DNA of 64,000 nt from Marihabitans asiaticum (GCF_007828725.1 NZ_VIUW01000003.1:372001-436000); one strand, 5' to 3'. Shown: positions 1 through 9,887, counted from the first letter of the stretch. The notes: a model not told the origin generated them from the sequence alone. Translations and numbers: made by a program.

Positions 1-948
1 TACCTCGGGGTGGTCGAGGACGAGAGCGGCCTGCACTACCTGCGCCCCGAGACCGCGCAGGGCATCTTCATCAACTTCCTCAACGTCCTCGGGACGAGCC
101 GGCGCAAGCCCCCCTTCGGCATCGGTCAGATCGGCAAGTCCTTCCGCAACGAGATCACGCCGGGCAACTTCATCTTCCGCACCCGTGAGTTCGAGCAGAT
201 GGAGATGGAGTTCTTCGTCAAGCCCGGCGAGGACGAGCAGTGGCACCGCTACTGGATCGAGGAGCGGATGCGCTGGTACACCGACCTCGGGATCAACCCC
301 GACAACCTGCGTCTCTACGAGCACCCGAAGGAGAAGCTCAGCCACTACTCCAAGGGCACGACCGACATCGAGTACCGGTTCGGCTTCACCGGCAGCGAGT
401 GGGGCGAGCTTGAAGGCATCGCCAACCGCACCGACTTCGACCTCTCCAGCCACAGCAAGCACTCGGGCACCGAGCTGGTGTACTTCGACCAGGCGAGCGG
501 GGAGAAGTACACCCCCTTCGTCATCGAACCGGCCGCCGGCCTGTCACGCTCGCTCATGACCTTCCTCGTCGACGCGTACGCCGAGGACGAGGCGCCCAAC
601 GCCAAGGGCGGGGTCGACAAGCGCACGGTGCTGCGCCTGGACCACCGCCTCGCGCCGGTCAAGGCGGCCGTGCTCCCGCTCTCGCGCAACGCCGACCTCT
701 CGCCGAAGGCCCGCGACCTCGCCGCCGCGCTGCGCCAGCACTGGAACGTCGACTTCGACGACGCCCAGGCGATCGGCAAGCGCTACCGGCGCCAGGACGA
801 GATCGGTACGCCGTACTGCATCACCGTGGACTTCGACACCCTGCAGGACGACTCGGTGACGATCCGCGAGCGCGACACCATGGCGCAGGAGCGGATCAGC
901 ATCGACCAGGTGCAGGCCTACCTCGCCCCTCGCCTCCTCGGCTGCTGA
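1..948 (+). CDS. glyS: Glycine--tRNA ligase, 3' part (5' end outside window)
   Basis: Charges tRNA-Gly with glycine in the cytoplasm. This is the alpha2-type class II enzyme, and about 315 C-terminal residues are present; the family is usually about 460 residues, so the N-terminal third lies upstream. Class II motif 2 is seen as [19 protein letters not shown] (nt 145-200) and motif 3 as [13 protein letters not shown] near nt 515-555. The sequence [11 protein letters not shown] near the left edge is typical of this enzyme. The last ~110 residues form the anticodon-binding domain. The frame is open from base 1. The next gene starts 11 bases after the stop. Confidence 0.95.
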   Translation, partial: YLGVVEDESGLHYLRPETAQGIFINFLNVLGTSRRKPPFGIGQIGKSFRNEITPGNFIFRTREFEQMEMEFFVKPGEDEQWHRYWIEERMRWYTDLGINPDNLRLYEHPKEKLSHYSKGTTDIEYRFGFTGSEWGELEGIANRTDFDLSSHSKHSGTELVYFDQASGEKYTPFVIEPAAGLSRSLMTFLVDAYAEDEAPNAKGGVDKRTVLRLDHRLAPVKAAVLPLSRNADLSPKARDLAAALRQHWNVDFDDAQAIGKRYRRQDEIGTPYCITVDFDTLQDDSVTIRERDTMAQERISIDQVQAYLAPRLLGC

Positions 949-959
949 GGGCCGCGCGG

Positions 960-1691
960 ATGCCTCTCGAGCTGGTGCTCGTCCACGGCAGCCGGCTCAA
1001 CGCCGCCTGCTGGGGTCCGTTGCGCGAGAGGCTGCCCGGCCATGTCATCCACGCACCCGACCTGCCGGGTCACGGGACGCGCCTCGGCGAGGACTTCGAC
1101 ATGGACTCGGCGGTCGCCGTGGTCGAGCAGGCGGTCATCGAGTGCGCCGCCCCGCCGCTGCTCGTGGGCCACAGTCTCGGCGGGTACGTCGCGCTGGAGT
1201 GCGCGGCCCGGGCCGGGCATCGCGAGATCGCCGGACTGGCGCTGCTCGGCGCCTCCGCCGACCCGAGCACCCCGATGGCCGCCCCGTACAAGGCCGTCGG
1301 CGAAGGGGTGCGCCTGGGCCTGTCCGTGACCCGGCTGAGGGAGACCCTGACCGCCGCCGACAAGACCCTGCTGCAGCGGGCCCTCGGCGAGGCCGGTGAG
1401 GCCATCGTCGAGCACGGCGTGGACGTGGCGACCATCCCCGTCGCGTGGCAGGCCGTGGTCGATCACGGTGACCTCTCGCTGCTGCACGACGTGAGCGTCC
1501 CGGTGCGCTTCATCAACGGTCAGCTGGACCAGTTCCGGCTCGGGGAGCAGGACGCGCTGCGACTTCGGCCGGGCGCGACTGTCGTTCACGTGCCGGGGAC
1601 GCACCTGGCTCCGGTCACCCACCCGGACGGGGTCGCGAAGGCGTTGCGCGACTTCATCGCCGAGGAGATCCGCCCAGGCCGAGCCGGTTGA
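960..1691 (+). CDS. Alpha/beta hydrolase
   Basis: A 243-residue cytoplasmic alpha/beta-fold hydrolase of unknown substrate. The oxyanion region reads LVLVHG (residues 5-10). The nucleophile elbow is GHSLGG with Ser72. A likely catalytic Asp is in NGQLDQF and a His in GTHLAPVTHP near the C-terminus. There is no signal peptide. The ATG follows the glyS stop by 11 bases, so it may be co-transcribed with glyS. Its 3' end overlaps the 3' end of the convergent DUF2177 gene by about 38 bases. It could be an esterase or an EstA/pheromone-shutdown-type hydrolase; the sequence does not decide. Confidence 0.85.
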   Translation: MPLELVLVHGSRLNAACWGPLRERLPGHVIHAPDLPGHGTRLGEDFDMDSAVAVVEQAVIECAAPPLLVGHSLGGYVALECAARAGHREIAGLALLGASADPSTPMAAPYKAVGEGVRLGLSVTRLRETLTAADKTLLQRALGEAGEAIVEHGVDVATIPVAWQAVVDHGDLSLLHDVSVPVRFINGQLDQFRLGEQDALRLRPGATVVHVPGTHLAPVTHPDGVAKALRDFIAEEIRPGRAG

Positions 1692-2109
1692 CCGCGGCCG
1701 CGGCCAGACCGCAGGCCAGGGCGCTCGCGACGGTGCCCCATGCGATGTCGACCGGGACGATGCCGACCGGGAAGCCGTCGATGACGGCGAGGCTGGTGAG
1801 GTCCCACGTCGAGTAGGCGACGAGCCCGAGCATCCCGCCCCGCAGCGCGGCCGGGGCGACGCGGCGAGCAGCCACCCCTTCGACGGTCCCGAAGTAGGTG
1901 AGCCCGCCGCAGTAGACGACGTAGAAGAGGGCCGCGGCGCTCACGTTTGCCGGCTCGGCCGCGAGAGGTCCGAGGGCGTCGCGGTAGTGCCCGCCGGCCA
2001 CGATGCCCAGCCACACCCCGTCAAGCACCCCGAAGGCCACCGCCGTGGCGAGCAGCGAGGCCAGCCACCCTCTGCCGGTGACTGCGGTGCGCTCACGGTC
2101 GCGGTTCAC
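1654..2109 (-). CDS. DUF2177 family membrane protein
   Basis: A 151-residue integral membrane protein with four predicted transmembrane helices. The pattern fits DUF2177: GVLDGVWLGIVAGGHYRDAL in the first helix, then FYVVYCGGLTYFG, YSTWDLTSLAVI and VDIAWGTVASAL. Function is unknown. I place the start at the GTG whose last two bases belong to the stop codon of the upstream sulfurtransferase (GTGA overlap at 2106-2109), which marks translational coupling. It is the last gene of a three-gene minus-strand operon (cation exporter, sulfurtransferase, DUF2177). Its end overlaps the convergent hydrolase gene. Confidence 0.8.
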   Translation of the reverse strand: MNRDRERTAVTGRGWLASLLATAVAFGVLDGVWLGIVAGGHYRDALGPLAAEPANVSAAALFYVVYCGGLTYFGTVEGVAARRVAPAALRGGMLGLVAYSTWDLTSLAVIDGFPVGIVPVDIAWGTVASALACGLAAAAVNRLGLGGSPRR

Positions 2110-2954
2110 GACTCCCCCTCGGCGTCGACGGTCGCGTTGGGGCGGCCGCTGTCGGTGATCCACTGACTCCAGGACCCGATGTAGGGCAGTGCGGCGATCC
2201 CGGCCTCGTGCATCGCCAGGACGCTGTGCGCGGCGGTGATCCCGGAGCCGCAGTACGCGCCGACCGGGGCGCTGCCGCCGCGGTGCGCGCCGACGGCGTG
2301 GAAGCGAGCTCGGAGCTGCTCCGCGGGCAGCATCGTGCCGTCGTCGGCGATCAGGTCGGCCATCGGCACGTTGACCGCTCCGGGGATATGACCGGCGACC
2401 GCGTCGATGGGCTCCTCCTCGCCGCGGAAGCGTGCCGGGGTACGCGCGTCGACGAGCACGCCGGCCTCGGCGACCTGCGCTGCCGTCACGGCGTCGAGCA
2501 CGGCCTGCGAGCCCGGCTGCACGCTGACCCCTCCCGGCGGCGGGTCGACCTGCTCGGTGCTTGTCGGGTACCCCGCCCGCTCCCATCCGTCCAGACCGCC
2601 GTCGAGGACCAGGACCGAGTCGAGCCCGGCCCAGCGCAGCACCCACCAGGCGCGGGCCGCGGCCAGCGAGGTGCGTTGGTCGTACACGACGACCGTGTCG
2701 CCCTGCTCGACCCCGGCCTGGCGAAGGGCGCGCTCGAGCACCTCGGCCTCGGGCAGGGGGTGTCGACCGCCGGCACCGGGCGGGCCGGCCAGGGCCGTGT
2801 CCAGGTCAAGCGCCCGGGCCCCGGGGATGTGGCGGTCACGGTAGAGCTCGTCGTTCGAGCGCCCGCCGAGCTCGTACTGGACGTCGAGGACGACGACCCG
2901 GTCGTCACCCTCGAGCATCGTGCTCACGGTGGTGGGGGTGATCAGTGCACTCAT
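2106..2954 (-). CDS. sseA: Thiosulfate/3-mercaptopyruvate sulfurtransferase
   Basis: A 282-residue protein of two rhodanese domains, which moves a sulfane sulfur from thiosulfate or 3-mercaptopyruvate to an acceptor such as cyanide or a thiol. The N-terminal domain is catalytically silent; the C-terminal domain carries the active-site loop YCGSGITAA with Cys235. The CGSGIT loop is more typical of mercaptopyruvate than of thiosulfate enzymes, but family naming is loose. ATGA overlaps join it to the CDF gene before it (2951-2954) and GTGA to the DUF2177 gene after it. It is cytoplasmic. Confidence 0.9.
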   Translation of the reverse strand: MSALITPTTVSTMLEGDDRVVVLDVQYELGGRSNDELYRDRHIPGARALDLDTALAGPPGAGGRHPLPEAEVLERALRQAGVEQGDTVVVYDQRTSLAAARAWWVLRWAGLDSVLVLDGGLDGWERAGYPTSTEQVDPPPGGVSVQPGSQAVLDAVTAAQVAEAGVLVDARTPARFRGEEEPIDAVAGHIPGAVNVPMADLIADDGTMLPAEQLRARFHAVGAHRGGSAPVGAYCGSGITAAHSVLAMHEAGIAALPYIGSWSQWITDSGRPNATVDAEGES

Positions 2955-3928
2955 GTCGTCTTCCCTTCGGCGGGTGAGCCCGCGACCTGGTCGGGTCCGT
3001 GGATCGGCACCTCGGTCTCGTAGTCGTCGTAGGAGCGAGGGTCCTCGCGCGGCTCGAGGTGGATGCTCATGATCAGCTCGGGGATCGCCTCGAGCAGCGC
3101 TTGATCGATCTCCTCAAGGCGGTCGTGCGACTCGCGCACGCTCCAACGCCCGGGGACAAGCATGTGTACCTGGGCGAACATCCGGTGCCCCGAGACCCGG
3201 GTGCTCAACCCGTGGAAGTGGACCTGCCCCGAGCTGTGGTCGGTCAGCACCGCGATGATCTGCTCGGTCGTCACCTCGTCCACCGGTGAGTCCATGAGGC
3301 CCTCGGAGGACTCGCGGAGCAGCTGCCATCCCGCGAGCAGTATGTTGGCTGCGACGACGAGGGCGACCACCGGGTCCAGCCACTCCAGTCCGCTGAGCCA
3401 GACCAGGCCCACGCCGAGCACGACCCCCACCGAGGTGACGACGTCGGTCATGAGGTGACGGCCGTCGGCGCGCAGGGTGATCGAGCGGTGGCGGCGCCCG
3501 GCCCGGATGAGGATGACGGCGACGGCGGCGTTGAGCACCGATGCGATCACCGAGATGGTCAGCCCGACCCCGACCTCCTCGAGCGGGCTCGGGTCGAGCA
3601 GTCGAAGCACCGACTGCCAGATGATGACCAGCGCCGCGACCGCGATCATCGCGCCCTCGATCGCCGCGGAGAAGTACTCGGCCTTGGCGTGACCGAAGTG
3701 GTGGGTCTGATCGGCGGGTCGCGCGGCGACCCGCAACGCGACCAGCGCAGCAATCGCGGCGACCAGGTTGACCAGGGACTCCACGGCGTCGGAGAGCAGG
3801 CCGACGGAGTCGGTGACCAGCCAGGCGCTCGTCTTCAGCCCGATCGTCGCCAGCGCGGCCGCGATCGCCACCCAGGCGTACCGCTCCAGCGAGCCTCGGC
3901 CCGCACCCACGCTCGATCGCCCCGTCAC
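2951..3928 (-). CDS. Cation diffusion facilitator family transporter
   Basis: A CDF family exporter of divalent cations (Zn, Fe or Mn; metal not decidable). It is about 325 residues with six transmembrane helices. Metal-site motifs visible are LLSDAVESLVN in TM2 and HHFGHAKAEYFSA, followed by ADGRHLMTDVVTSVG in TM5, which carries the second half of the site. A cytoplasmic C-terminal domain with HFHGLSTRVSGHRMFAQVHM follows. I chose GTG at 3928 because GAGGAT lies six bases upstream like the other leaderless -10 elements here; an ATG at 3961 would add 11 residues. It is the first gene of the operon with sseA and DUF2177. Confidence 0.87.
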   Translation of the reverse strand: MTGRSSVGAGRGSLERYAWVAIAAALATIGLKTSAWLVTDSVGLLSDAVESLVNLVAAIAALVALRVAARPADQTHHFGHAKAEYFSAAIEGAMIAVAALVIIWQSVLRLLDPSPLEEVGVGLTISVIASVLNAAVAVILIRAGRRHRSITLRADGRHLMTDVVTSVGVVLGVGLVWLSGLEWLDPVVALVVAANILLAGWQLLRESSEGLMDSPVDEVTTEQIIAVLTDHSSGQVHFHGLSTRVSGHRMFAQVHMLVPGRWSVRESHDRLEEIDQALLEAIPELIMSIHLEPREDPRSYDDYETEVPIHGPDQVAGSPAEGKTT

Positions 3929-3959
3929 GACCCCATCCTCTCCCACCCCTTCGTCTGGC

Positions 3960-5141
3960 ATGCTCGTGCCCGTGCGTGCAGCACCGCGACGACGCGAGCA
4001 GCGGCGGCGGCCCCGGAGGGCGACGGTCGCGCTCGTTGCTGTGCTGCTCGCGGCGGCTGGCTGCACCGGCAGCGAGGAGCCCACCGACGAGTCGAGCTCC
4101 ACCCACGTCTCGGTGCACGAGCTCGACGGGGCGAGGGTCGACCTGCTCGCCGCCGATGTCCCGATCGCAGAGCTGCCCGAGACGACGGACCGGGAGGCGA
4201 GCGGCCTGCCACCGACCCTCGGGATCGAGCCCGGCCAGGACCTGCCCGGCCTCGCCGCGACCGACCAGCCCGTGCGCGCGGTGATGCTGCGCCAGGCGGA
4301 GACCTCGGCGCGGGTCCACCTCGTCCTCTACCTCCCGGGCGCCGAGGAGGAGTACGTCGAGGTCGACCGCGAGCTGCACGGACGACTGCAGGACGGCCCC
4401 GAGCCCCTCACGCCGCAGAGCAGCTGGATCTCCCGGGACGGACACCAGGTCGTCGTCCCCCAGCCGGGCGCGGTCGTCGTCGTCGACGTCGCGGGCGGAT
4501 CGGTGAGCGAGGTCGCAATCCCCGACGAGACCGTCGCCCAGGCCGGCTGGACCGCCAGCGGCGACCTCCTCGCCCAGGGCCGCACGGCCGCGTGGCGGGT
4601 GAGCGACGGCACCGCGACGCGCGACCACGGCTCGACCGCGACCACCTCACGGCGGCTCATCACCAGCTCCCCGGGACACCTGAGCATGGCCTCCTACGAC
4701 GAGGACGGTGGGATCGCCGGGGACCGGGGCCCCATGCCTGGACCGGTCAACAGCGTGCTGGGCCCGACCGCGGTCTCGCCGCAGGGCCGAGCAGCGGCCG
4801 CGGTCTCCCTCCTGCCGCCGGTGGCGGCGGACCTGGGTGCCGACGAAGCGATCTACATCTCCGCGCCCGACGCCACCGACGACGCCCGGATCCTCGCCTT
4901 CGAGCGGGGCGAGGGGTCCTTCTCCGGTCCACAGCCGTCGGGCTGGAGCGGCGAGCGGGTGCTGCTCTCCTCGACCTTCACCCAGACCCAGCCCTGGATC
5001 CTCGAGTACGACCCGGCCGAGGGCGCCGTGGCCCGGGTCGCCGAGCTCACCGGCTACGTCGGCGGCCCGCGCCCGAAGCCCGGGGAGCTGGTCCTGCACC
5101 CAGCGCTGGCCTCGCCCTGGCCCGCGGTTGGAGCCGACTAG
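3960..5141 (+). CDS. Predicted lipoprotein with beta-propeller-like C-terminal part
   Basis: A 393-residue secreted lipoprotein. An arginine-rich start is followed by a hydrophobic stretch and the lipobox LLAAAGC (Cys35), so the mature protein should be lipid-anchored outside the membrane. The body contains repeated short strands with Trp and Gly-Asp turns (for example QSSWISRDGHQVV and AQAGWTASGDLLAQG), which suggests a WD40/TolB-like propeller, but I do not recognise a named family. It diverges from the CDF gene, and the two 5' ends overlap if the longer CDF start is real. The gene ends 26 bases before dusB. Confidence 0.75.
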   Translation: MLVPVRAAPRRREQRRRPRRATVALVAVLLAAAGCTGSEEPTDESSSTHVSVHELDGARVDLLAADVPIAELPETTDREASGLPPTLGIEPGQDLPGLAATDQPVRAVMLRQAETSARVHLVLYLPGAEEEYVEVDRELHGRLQDGPEPLTPQSSWISRDGHQVVVPQPGAVVVVDVAGGSVSEVAIPDETVAQAGWTASGDLLAQGRTAAWRVSDGTATRDHGSTATTSRRLITSSPGHLSMASYDEDGGIAGDRGPMPGPVNSVLGPTAVSPQGRAAAAVSLLPPVAADLGADEAIYISAPDATDDARILAFERGEGSFSGPQPSGWSGERVLLSSTFTQTQPWILEYDPAEGAVARVAELTGYVGGPRPKPGELVLHPALASPWPAVGAD

Positions 5142-5167
5142 CCCATCGATGGGACGATGGGGGCGTC

Positions 5168-6373
5168 ATGAGCACCCTGACCGAGACCCCCACGACGCTG
5201 GCCCCCCTTCGCCTGGGGCCCCTCGAGATCACCTCACCGGTCGTGCTGGCCCCCATGGCGGGGATCACCAACCTTGCCTTCCGCCGGCTCTGCCGCCGCT
5301 ACGGCGCGCAGGGCAGCACAGCGGGAGGCGCCAGCGGCGCCACCAGCCTCTACGTCAACGAGATGGTCACCTCCCGCGCGGTCGTCGAGCGGGCGCCGGA
5401 GACCATGCGGCTCCTCGAGCACGACCCCGACGAGTTCCCGCGCAGCGTCCAGCTCTACAGCGTCGACCCCGCCGCCACCCGGCTGGCGGCGCGCACGATC
5501 GTCCAGGAGGACCTCGCCGACCACATCGACCTCAACTTCGGCTGCCCGGTCCCCAAGGTCACCCGCAAGGGCGGGGGAGCGGCCCTGCCGTGGAAGCGTG
5601 ACCTCTTCCGCTCGATCGTCGCCGCCGCGGTCGAGGAGGGCGCCCGCCGCGACATCCCGGTGACGGTCAAGATGCGCAAGGGGATCGACGACGCCCACCT
5701 CACCTACCTCGACGCGGCGCAGGCGGCGGTGGACGAAGGGGTGGCAGCGGTCGCCCTGCACGGGCGCACCGCCTCCCAGGCCTACTCGGGGCAGGCCGAC
5801 TGGTCGGCCATCCGCCTGCTCAAGGAGACGGTCACGAGCGTCCCGGTCCTCGGCAACGGCGACATCTGGTCGGCCGAGGACGCCCTGCGCATGGTTGCCG
5901 AGACCGGCTGCGACGGGGTGGTCGTCGGGCGGGGCTGCCTGGGGAGGCCCTGGCTCTTCACCGACCTCGCGGCGGCCTTCGCCGGGTCCAACGAGCGGGT
6001 CCGGCCGACCCTCGGCGAGGTGAGCGCGACGCTGCGGTTGCACGCCGAGCACCTCACCGAGTTCTTCGACGACGAGCTGCGTGCCTGCCGCGAGATCCGC
6101 AAGCACATCGCGTGGTACCTCAAGGGGTTCCCCGCCGGATCTCACGTCCGCAACCAGCTCGCGCTCGTGGACTCCCTCGCGGCGCTGGATGCCCTCATCG
6201 CCACCCTCGACCCGGACGTGCCGTGGCCGGCAGAGGCGGCCGAGGGTCCGCGCGGCCGGGCGGGGTCGCCGCGTCAGGTCGCGCTCCCGGAGAACTGGCT
6301 GCGCAGCCGCGAGCTGGACCAGGCCCAGGCCGAGCAGGTCGCCCAGGCCGAGCTGTCGGTCAGCGGCGGCTGA
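5168..6373 (+). CDS. dusB: tRNA-dihydrouridine synthase (DusB-type)
   Basis: A 401-residue FMN enzyme that reduces uridines in the D-loop of tRNA. The TIM-barrel motifs APMAGITNLAFR (residues 28-39), NFGCPVPKVTRKGGG with catalytic Cys126, KMRKGIDDAH, ALHGRTASQAYSG and NGDIWSAEDA are all present. A Gly/Ala/Ser-rich insertion of about 12 residues before LYVNEMVTSR is also found in mycobacterial homologues. The last ~45 residues are a lineage-specific helical tail. The gene is convergent with pyc. Confidence 0.93.
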   Translation: MSTLTETPTTLAPLRLGPLEITSPVVLAPMAGITNLAFRRLCRRYGAQGSTAGGASGATSLYVNEMVTSRAVVERAPETMRLLEHDPDEFPRSVQLYSVDPAATRLAARTIVQEDLADHIDLNFGCPVPKVTRKGGGAALPWKRDLFRSIVAAAVEEGARRDIPVTVKMRKGIDDAHLTYLDAAQAAVDEGVAAVALHGRTASQAYSGQADWSAIRLLKETVTSVPVLGNGDIWSAEDALRMVAETGCDGVVVGRGCLGRPWLFTDLAAAFAGSNERVRPTLGEVSATLRLHAEHLTEFFDDELRACREIRKHIAWYLKGFPAGSHVRNQLALVDSLAALDALIATLDPDVPWPAEAAEGPRGRAGSPRQVALPENWLRSRELDQAQAEQVAQAELSVSGG

Positions 6374-6407
6374 GCCGGCCGGCCGACGCGGATCACCGGA
6401 CGCCAGG

Positions 6408-9400
6408 TCACTCCACGACGACGAGCAGGTCACCCCCTTCGACCTGCTGGGCGGGGCCGATTGCGGCGCGCGCCACCTTTCCCCCGACCGGGCTGGTGAT
6501 GCTCGCCTCCATTTTCATCGCCTCGATGGTCGCCACGGTGGCCCCGGCCTCGACGCTGTCGCCCTCGGCCACCTGGAGACTCACCACCCCGGCGAAGGGG
6601 GCAGCCACCTGACCCGGGACCGACGAGTCGGCCTTCTCGGCCGCCACGACGTCGGCCGCCACGCTCTCGTCGCGGACCCGGACCGGGCGCAGCTGACCGT
6701 TGACCGTCGCCATGACGGTTCGGATGCCATGCTCGTCCGGCTCGCTGATCGAGCTGATCCCGAGGCCGAGGGTCTTGCCCGGCTCGATCTCGACGCGGTA
6801 CTCGTCGCCGTGCTCCAGGCCGTGCCAGAAGACGAGGGTGCCGAGGACGGAGGTGTCGCCGTACTTCTCCCGAGCGGCGAGCATCTCCTTGGTCGGCCCG
6901 GGGAAGAGCAGCTCGTTGAGCGTCGCTCGCGGCTCGTCGGCCAGGCGCTGCTGCTGCTCGGAGGTCAGCTCGGCCTGCGGGGTGCGGACCTGCCGGCCCT
7001 GCAGCGCCTTGCTGCGGAACGGCTCCGGCCAGCCACCCGGCGGGTCGCCGAGGTCGCCGCTGAGGAAGCCGATGACCGAGTCGGGGATGTCGAAGCGGGC
7101 AGGGTCGGCCTCGAACTCCGCCGGGTCGGCGCCCGCGCCGACCAGGGAGAGCGCGAGGTCGCCGACGACCTTGCTGGACGGGGTGACCTTGACGATGTTG
7201 CCGAGGATCGCGTTGGCCGCGGCGTACATGTCCTCGATGTCCTCGAAGCGATGACCCAGCCCGAGGGCGATCGCCTGCTGGCGCAGGTTGGACAGCTGCC
7301 CGCCGGGGATCTCGTGCCGGTAGACCCGGCCGGTGGGAGAGGACAGCCCGGACTCGAAGGGGGCGTAGAGGCTACGGACCGCCTCCCAGTAGGGCTCGAG
7401 GGCGAAGACGGCCTCGATGTCGAGCCCGGTGGGTCGCTCGGTGCCGTCGGTGGCCGCGACGAGCGCGGAGAGCGAGGGCTGCGAGGTCGTGCCGGCCATG
7501 GTCGCGCTCGCGGCGTCGACGGCGTCGACCCCGGCGTCGATCGCGGCGAGCAGGGTGCCGATCTGTCCACCGGCGGTGTCGTGGGTGTGCAGGTGCACGG
7601 GCAGGTCGAAGCGCTCGCGCAACGCGCGCACGAGGCGGGCCGCGGCGGGCGCACGCAGCAGACCGGCCATGTCCTTGATCGCGAGCACGTGGGCGCCGGC
7701 GTCGACGATCTGCTCGGCCAGCCCGAGGTAGTAGTCGAGGGTGTAGAGCTCCTCACCCGGGTCGAGCAGGTTGCCGGTGTAGCACAGTGCCACCTCGGCT
7801 AGCGCGGTCCCGGTCTCGAGCACGGCGTCGATCGCCGGGCGCATCTGCTCGACGTCGTTGAGGGAGTCGAAGATCCGGAAGATGTCCAGCCCGCTGCGCG
7901 CGGCCTCGGCGACGAAGGCGTCGGTCACCTGCGTCGGGTAGGGCGTGTACCCGACGGTGTTGCGACCGCGCAGCAGCATCTGCAGCGGCACGTTGGGCAT
8001 CGCCGTATGCAGGGCGTCGAGGCGCTCCCACGGGTCCTCCTGGAGGAAGCGCAGGGCGACGTCGTAGGTCGCGCCGCCCCAGGCCTCCATCGAGAGCAGC
8101 TGCGGGGTCATCCGCGCGACGAAGGGGGCGACGTGCAGCAGGTCGCGGGTACGCATCCGCGTCGCGAGGAGGGACTGGTGCGCGTCCCGGAAGGTGGTCT
8201 CGGTGACGGCGACCTCGGTGCGCTCGCGCAGGTCGCGGGCGAAGCCACCGGGTCCGAGGCGGCGCAGCCGGTCCCGGGTGCCCTCCGGCAGGTCTCCCTT
8301 CGGCAGCTCGGGCAGCTTGTCCCGGGCGTGGATCGTCGTCGTGCGGGGCCCGTGCGGCTGGTTGACCGTCGTCTCGGCGAGGTAGGTCAGCAGCCGCGTC
8401 GCCCGGTCCTTGCCGGTGGGCGCCTTGAGCAGCTGGGGTCGCTCGTCGATGAAGCTCGTCGTCACCTCGCCGGCGAGGAAGGTCGGGTCGGCGAGCACGG
8501 CCTCGAGGAAGGGGATGTTCGTCGAGACCCCGCGGATGCGGAACTCGGCCAGGGCCCTTCGGGCGCGCCGGACGGCCATGTCGAAGGTGGACCCGCGGCA
8601 GGTGAGCTTGACCAGCATCGAGTCGAAGTGGGCGCTCACCTCGGACCCGACGAAGGTGGTGCCGCCGTCCAGGCGCACCCCCGACCCGCCGGCGGAGCGG
8701 TAGGCCGAGATGATGCCGGCGTCGGGTCGGAAGCCGTTGGCCGGGTCCTCGGTGGTGATCCGGCACTGCAGGGCGTAGCCCTGGGTGGCGATCTCCTCTT
8801 GGCGCACGCCGAGGTCGGCGAGGGTCGCGCCGCTGGCGATCTGCAGCTGGCTCACGACGAGGTCGGCCCCGGTCACCTCCTCGGTGACGGTGTGCTCGAC
8901 CTGGATCCTCGGGTTCATCTCGATGAAGACGTAGCGACCGTCCTCCCCGAGGAGGAACTCCACGGTCCCGGCGTTGACGTAGCCGATCGATTGGGCGAAG
9001 GCGACGGCGTCGGCGCACATCCGCTCGCGCAGGTCCGGGTCGAGGTTCGGCGCCGGAGCGATCTCGACGACCTTCTGGTGGCGGCGCTGCACCGAGCAGT
9101 CCCGCTCGAAGTAGTGCACGACCTCTCCGGTGGCGTCCCCGAGGACCTGCACCTCGATGTGGCGGGGGTTGACCACCGCCTCCTCGAGGTAGAGCGTCGG
9201 GTCGCCGAAGGCGGCGTCGGCCTCGCGCTGTGCCGCCTCGAGCGCGTCGCGCAGCTCACCGGCCGCCTCGACCCGGCGCATCCCGCGGCCGCCGCCGCCG
9301 CTGACCGCCTTGACGAAGACCGGGAAGCCGATCTCGGCAGCGGCGCGCTCGAGCTGGTCCAGGTCGGTGGTGGGCTCGGCACCGCGCAGCGTCGGCAGCC

Positions 9401-9782
9401 CTGCCCCCTTCGCCGCAGCGATGGCCCGCGCCTTGTTGCCGGTCAGGTGCAGCACCTCGGCGGGCGGGCCGACGAAGGTGATCCCCGCCCGCTCGCACGC
9501 CTCGGCCAGCTGCGGGTTCTCGGAGAGGAAGCCGTAGCCGGGGTAGATCGCGTCGACGCCGGCCTCGACCGCGATCCGCACGACCGCCTCGTGGTCGAGG
9601 TAGGAGCGCACGGGGTGCCCCTCCTCGCCGATCTGGTAGGCCTCGTCGGCCTTCATCCGGTGCTCGGAGTTGCGGTCCTCGAAGGGGTAGATGGCCACCG
9701 TCGTCGCGCCCAGCTCGGTGGCGGCGCGGAAGGCGCGGATCGCGATCTCGCCCCGGTTGGCCACGAGGATCTTGCGGAACAT
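6408..9782 (-). CDS. pyc: Pyruvate carboxylase
   Basis: A single-chain 1124-residue anaplerotic enzyme that carboxylates pyruvate to oxaloacetate with ATP, bicarbonate and biotin. Domain order is biotin carboxylase (residues ~1-450, starting MFRKILVANRGEIAIRAFRA, with the glycine-rich loop KAVSGGGGRGMRRV), HMG-lyase-like carboxyltransferase (~530-800, with TETTFRDAHQSLLATRMRT), the PC tetramerisation domain, and a C-terminal biotinyl domain with EAMKMEAS, where Lys1090 is the biotin site. The length matches the family. GAAGGGA sits six bases before the ATG. It is convergent with dusB and its 5' end faces dgt. Confidence 0.97.
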   Translation of the reverse strand: MFRKILVANRGEIAIRAFRAATELGATTVAIYPFEDRNSEHRMKADEAYQIGEEGHPVRSYLDHEAVVRIAVEAGVDAIYPGYGFLSENPQLAEACERAGITFVGPPAEVLHLTGNKARAIAAAKGAGLPTLRGAEPTTDLDQLERAAAEIGFPVFVKAVSGGGGRGMRRVEAAGELRDALEAAQREADAAFGDPTLYLEEAVVNPRHIEVQVLGDATGEVVHYFERDCSVQRRHQKVVEIAPAPNLDPDLRERMCADAVAFAQSIGYVNAGTVEFLLGEDGRYVFIEMNPRIQVEHTVTEEVTGADLVVSQLQIASGATLADLGVRQEEIATQGYALQCRITTEDPANGFRPDAGIISAYRSAGGSGVRLDGGTTFVGSEVSAHFDSMLVKLTCRGSTFDMAVRRARRALAEFRIRGVSTNIPFLEAVLADPTFLAGEVTTSFIDERPQLLKAPTGKDRATRLLTYLAETTVNQPHGPRTTTIHARDKLPELPKGDLPEGTRDRLRRLGPGGFARDLRERTEVAVTETTFRDAHQSLLATRMRTRDLLHVAPFVARMTPQLLSMEAWGGATYDVALRFLQEDPWERLDALHTAMPNVPLQMLLRGRNTVGYTPYPTQVTDAFVAEAARSGLDIFRIFDSLNDVEQMRPAIDAVLETGTALAEVALCYTGNLLDPGEELYTLDYYLGLAEQIVDAGAHVLAIKDMAGLLRAPAAARLVRALRERFDLPVHLHTHDTAGGQIGTLLAAIDAGVDAVDAASATMAGTTSQPSLSALVAATDGTERPTGLDIEAVFALEPYWEAVRSLYAPFESGLSSPTGRVYRHEIPGGQLSNLRQQAIALGLGHRFEDIEDMYAAANAILGNIVKVTPSSKVVGDLALSLVGAGADPAEFEADPARFDIPDSVIGFLSGDLGDPPGGWPEPFRSKALQGRQVRTPQAELTSEQQQRLADEPRATLNELLFPGPTKEMLAAREKYGDTSVLGTLVFWHGLEHGDEYRVEIEPGKTLGLGISSISEPDEHGIRTVMATVNGQLRPVRVRDESVAADVVAAEKADSSVPGQVAAPFAGVVSLQVAEGDSVEAGATVATIEAMKMEASITSPVGGKVARAAIGPAQQVEGGDLLVVVE

Positions 9783-9875
9783 GGGTATCCCTTCGCTCGG
9801 CTGGGTCGAGGCTACCGGTCGCCGTGGAGGGGGCCGCCGCTCGTTCCGGGGCACGGGACGGACACCGGGCATGCC

Positions 9876-9881
9876 TAGAGT
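9876..9881 (+). promoter_or_regulatory. Predicted -10 element of dgt (leaderless)
   Basis: TAGAGT lies six bases before the GTG of dgt. This is the spacing that gives an mRNA starting at or near the start codon, and no ribosome binding site is seen. A clear -35 is not evident. Confidence 0.5.
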
Positions 9882-9887
9882 GCCCCC

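Noticed and set aside
5300-5345. Gly/Ser/Ala-rich insertion in DusB
   Set aside because: At first it looked unusual, but mycobacterial homologues have an insertion at the same place, so it is an actinobacterial family feature.
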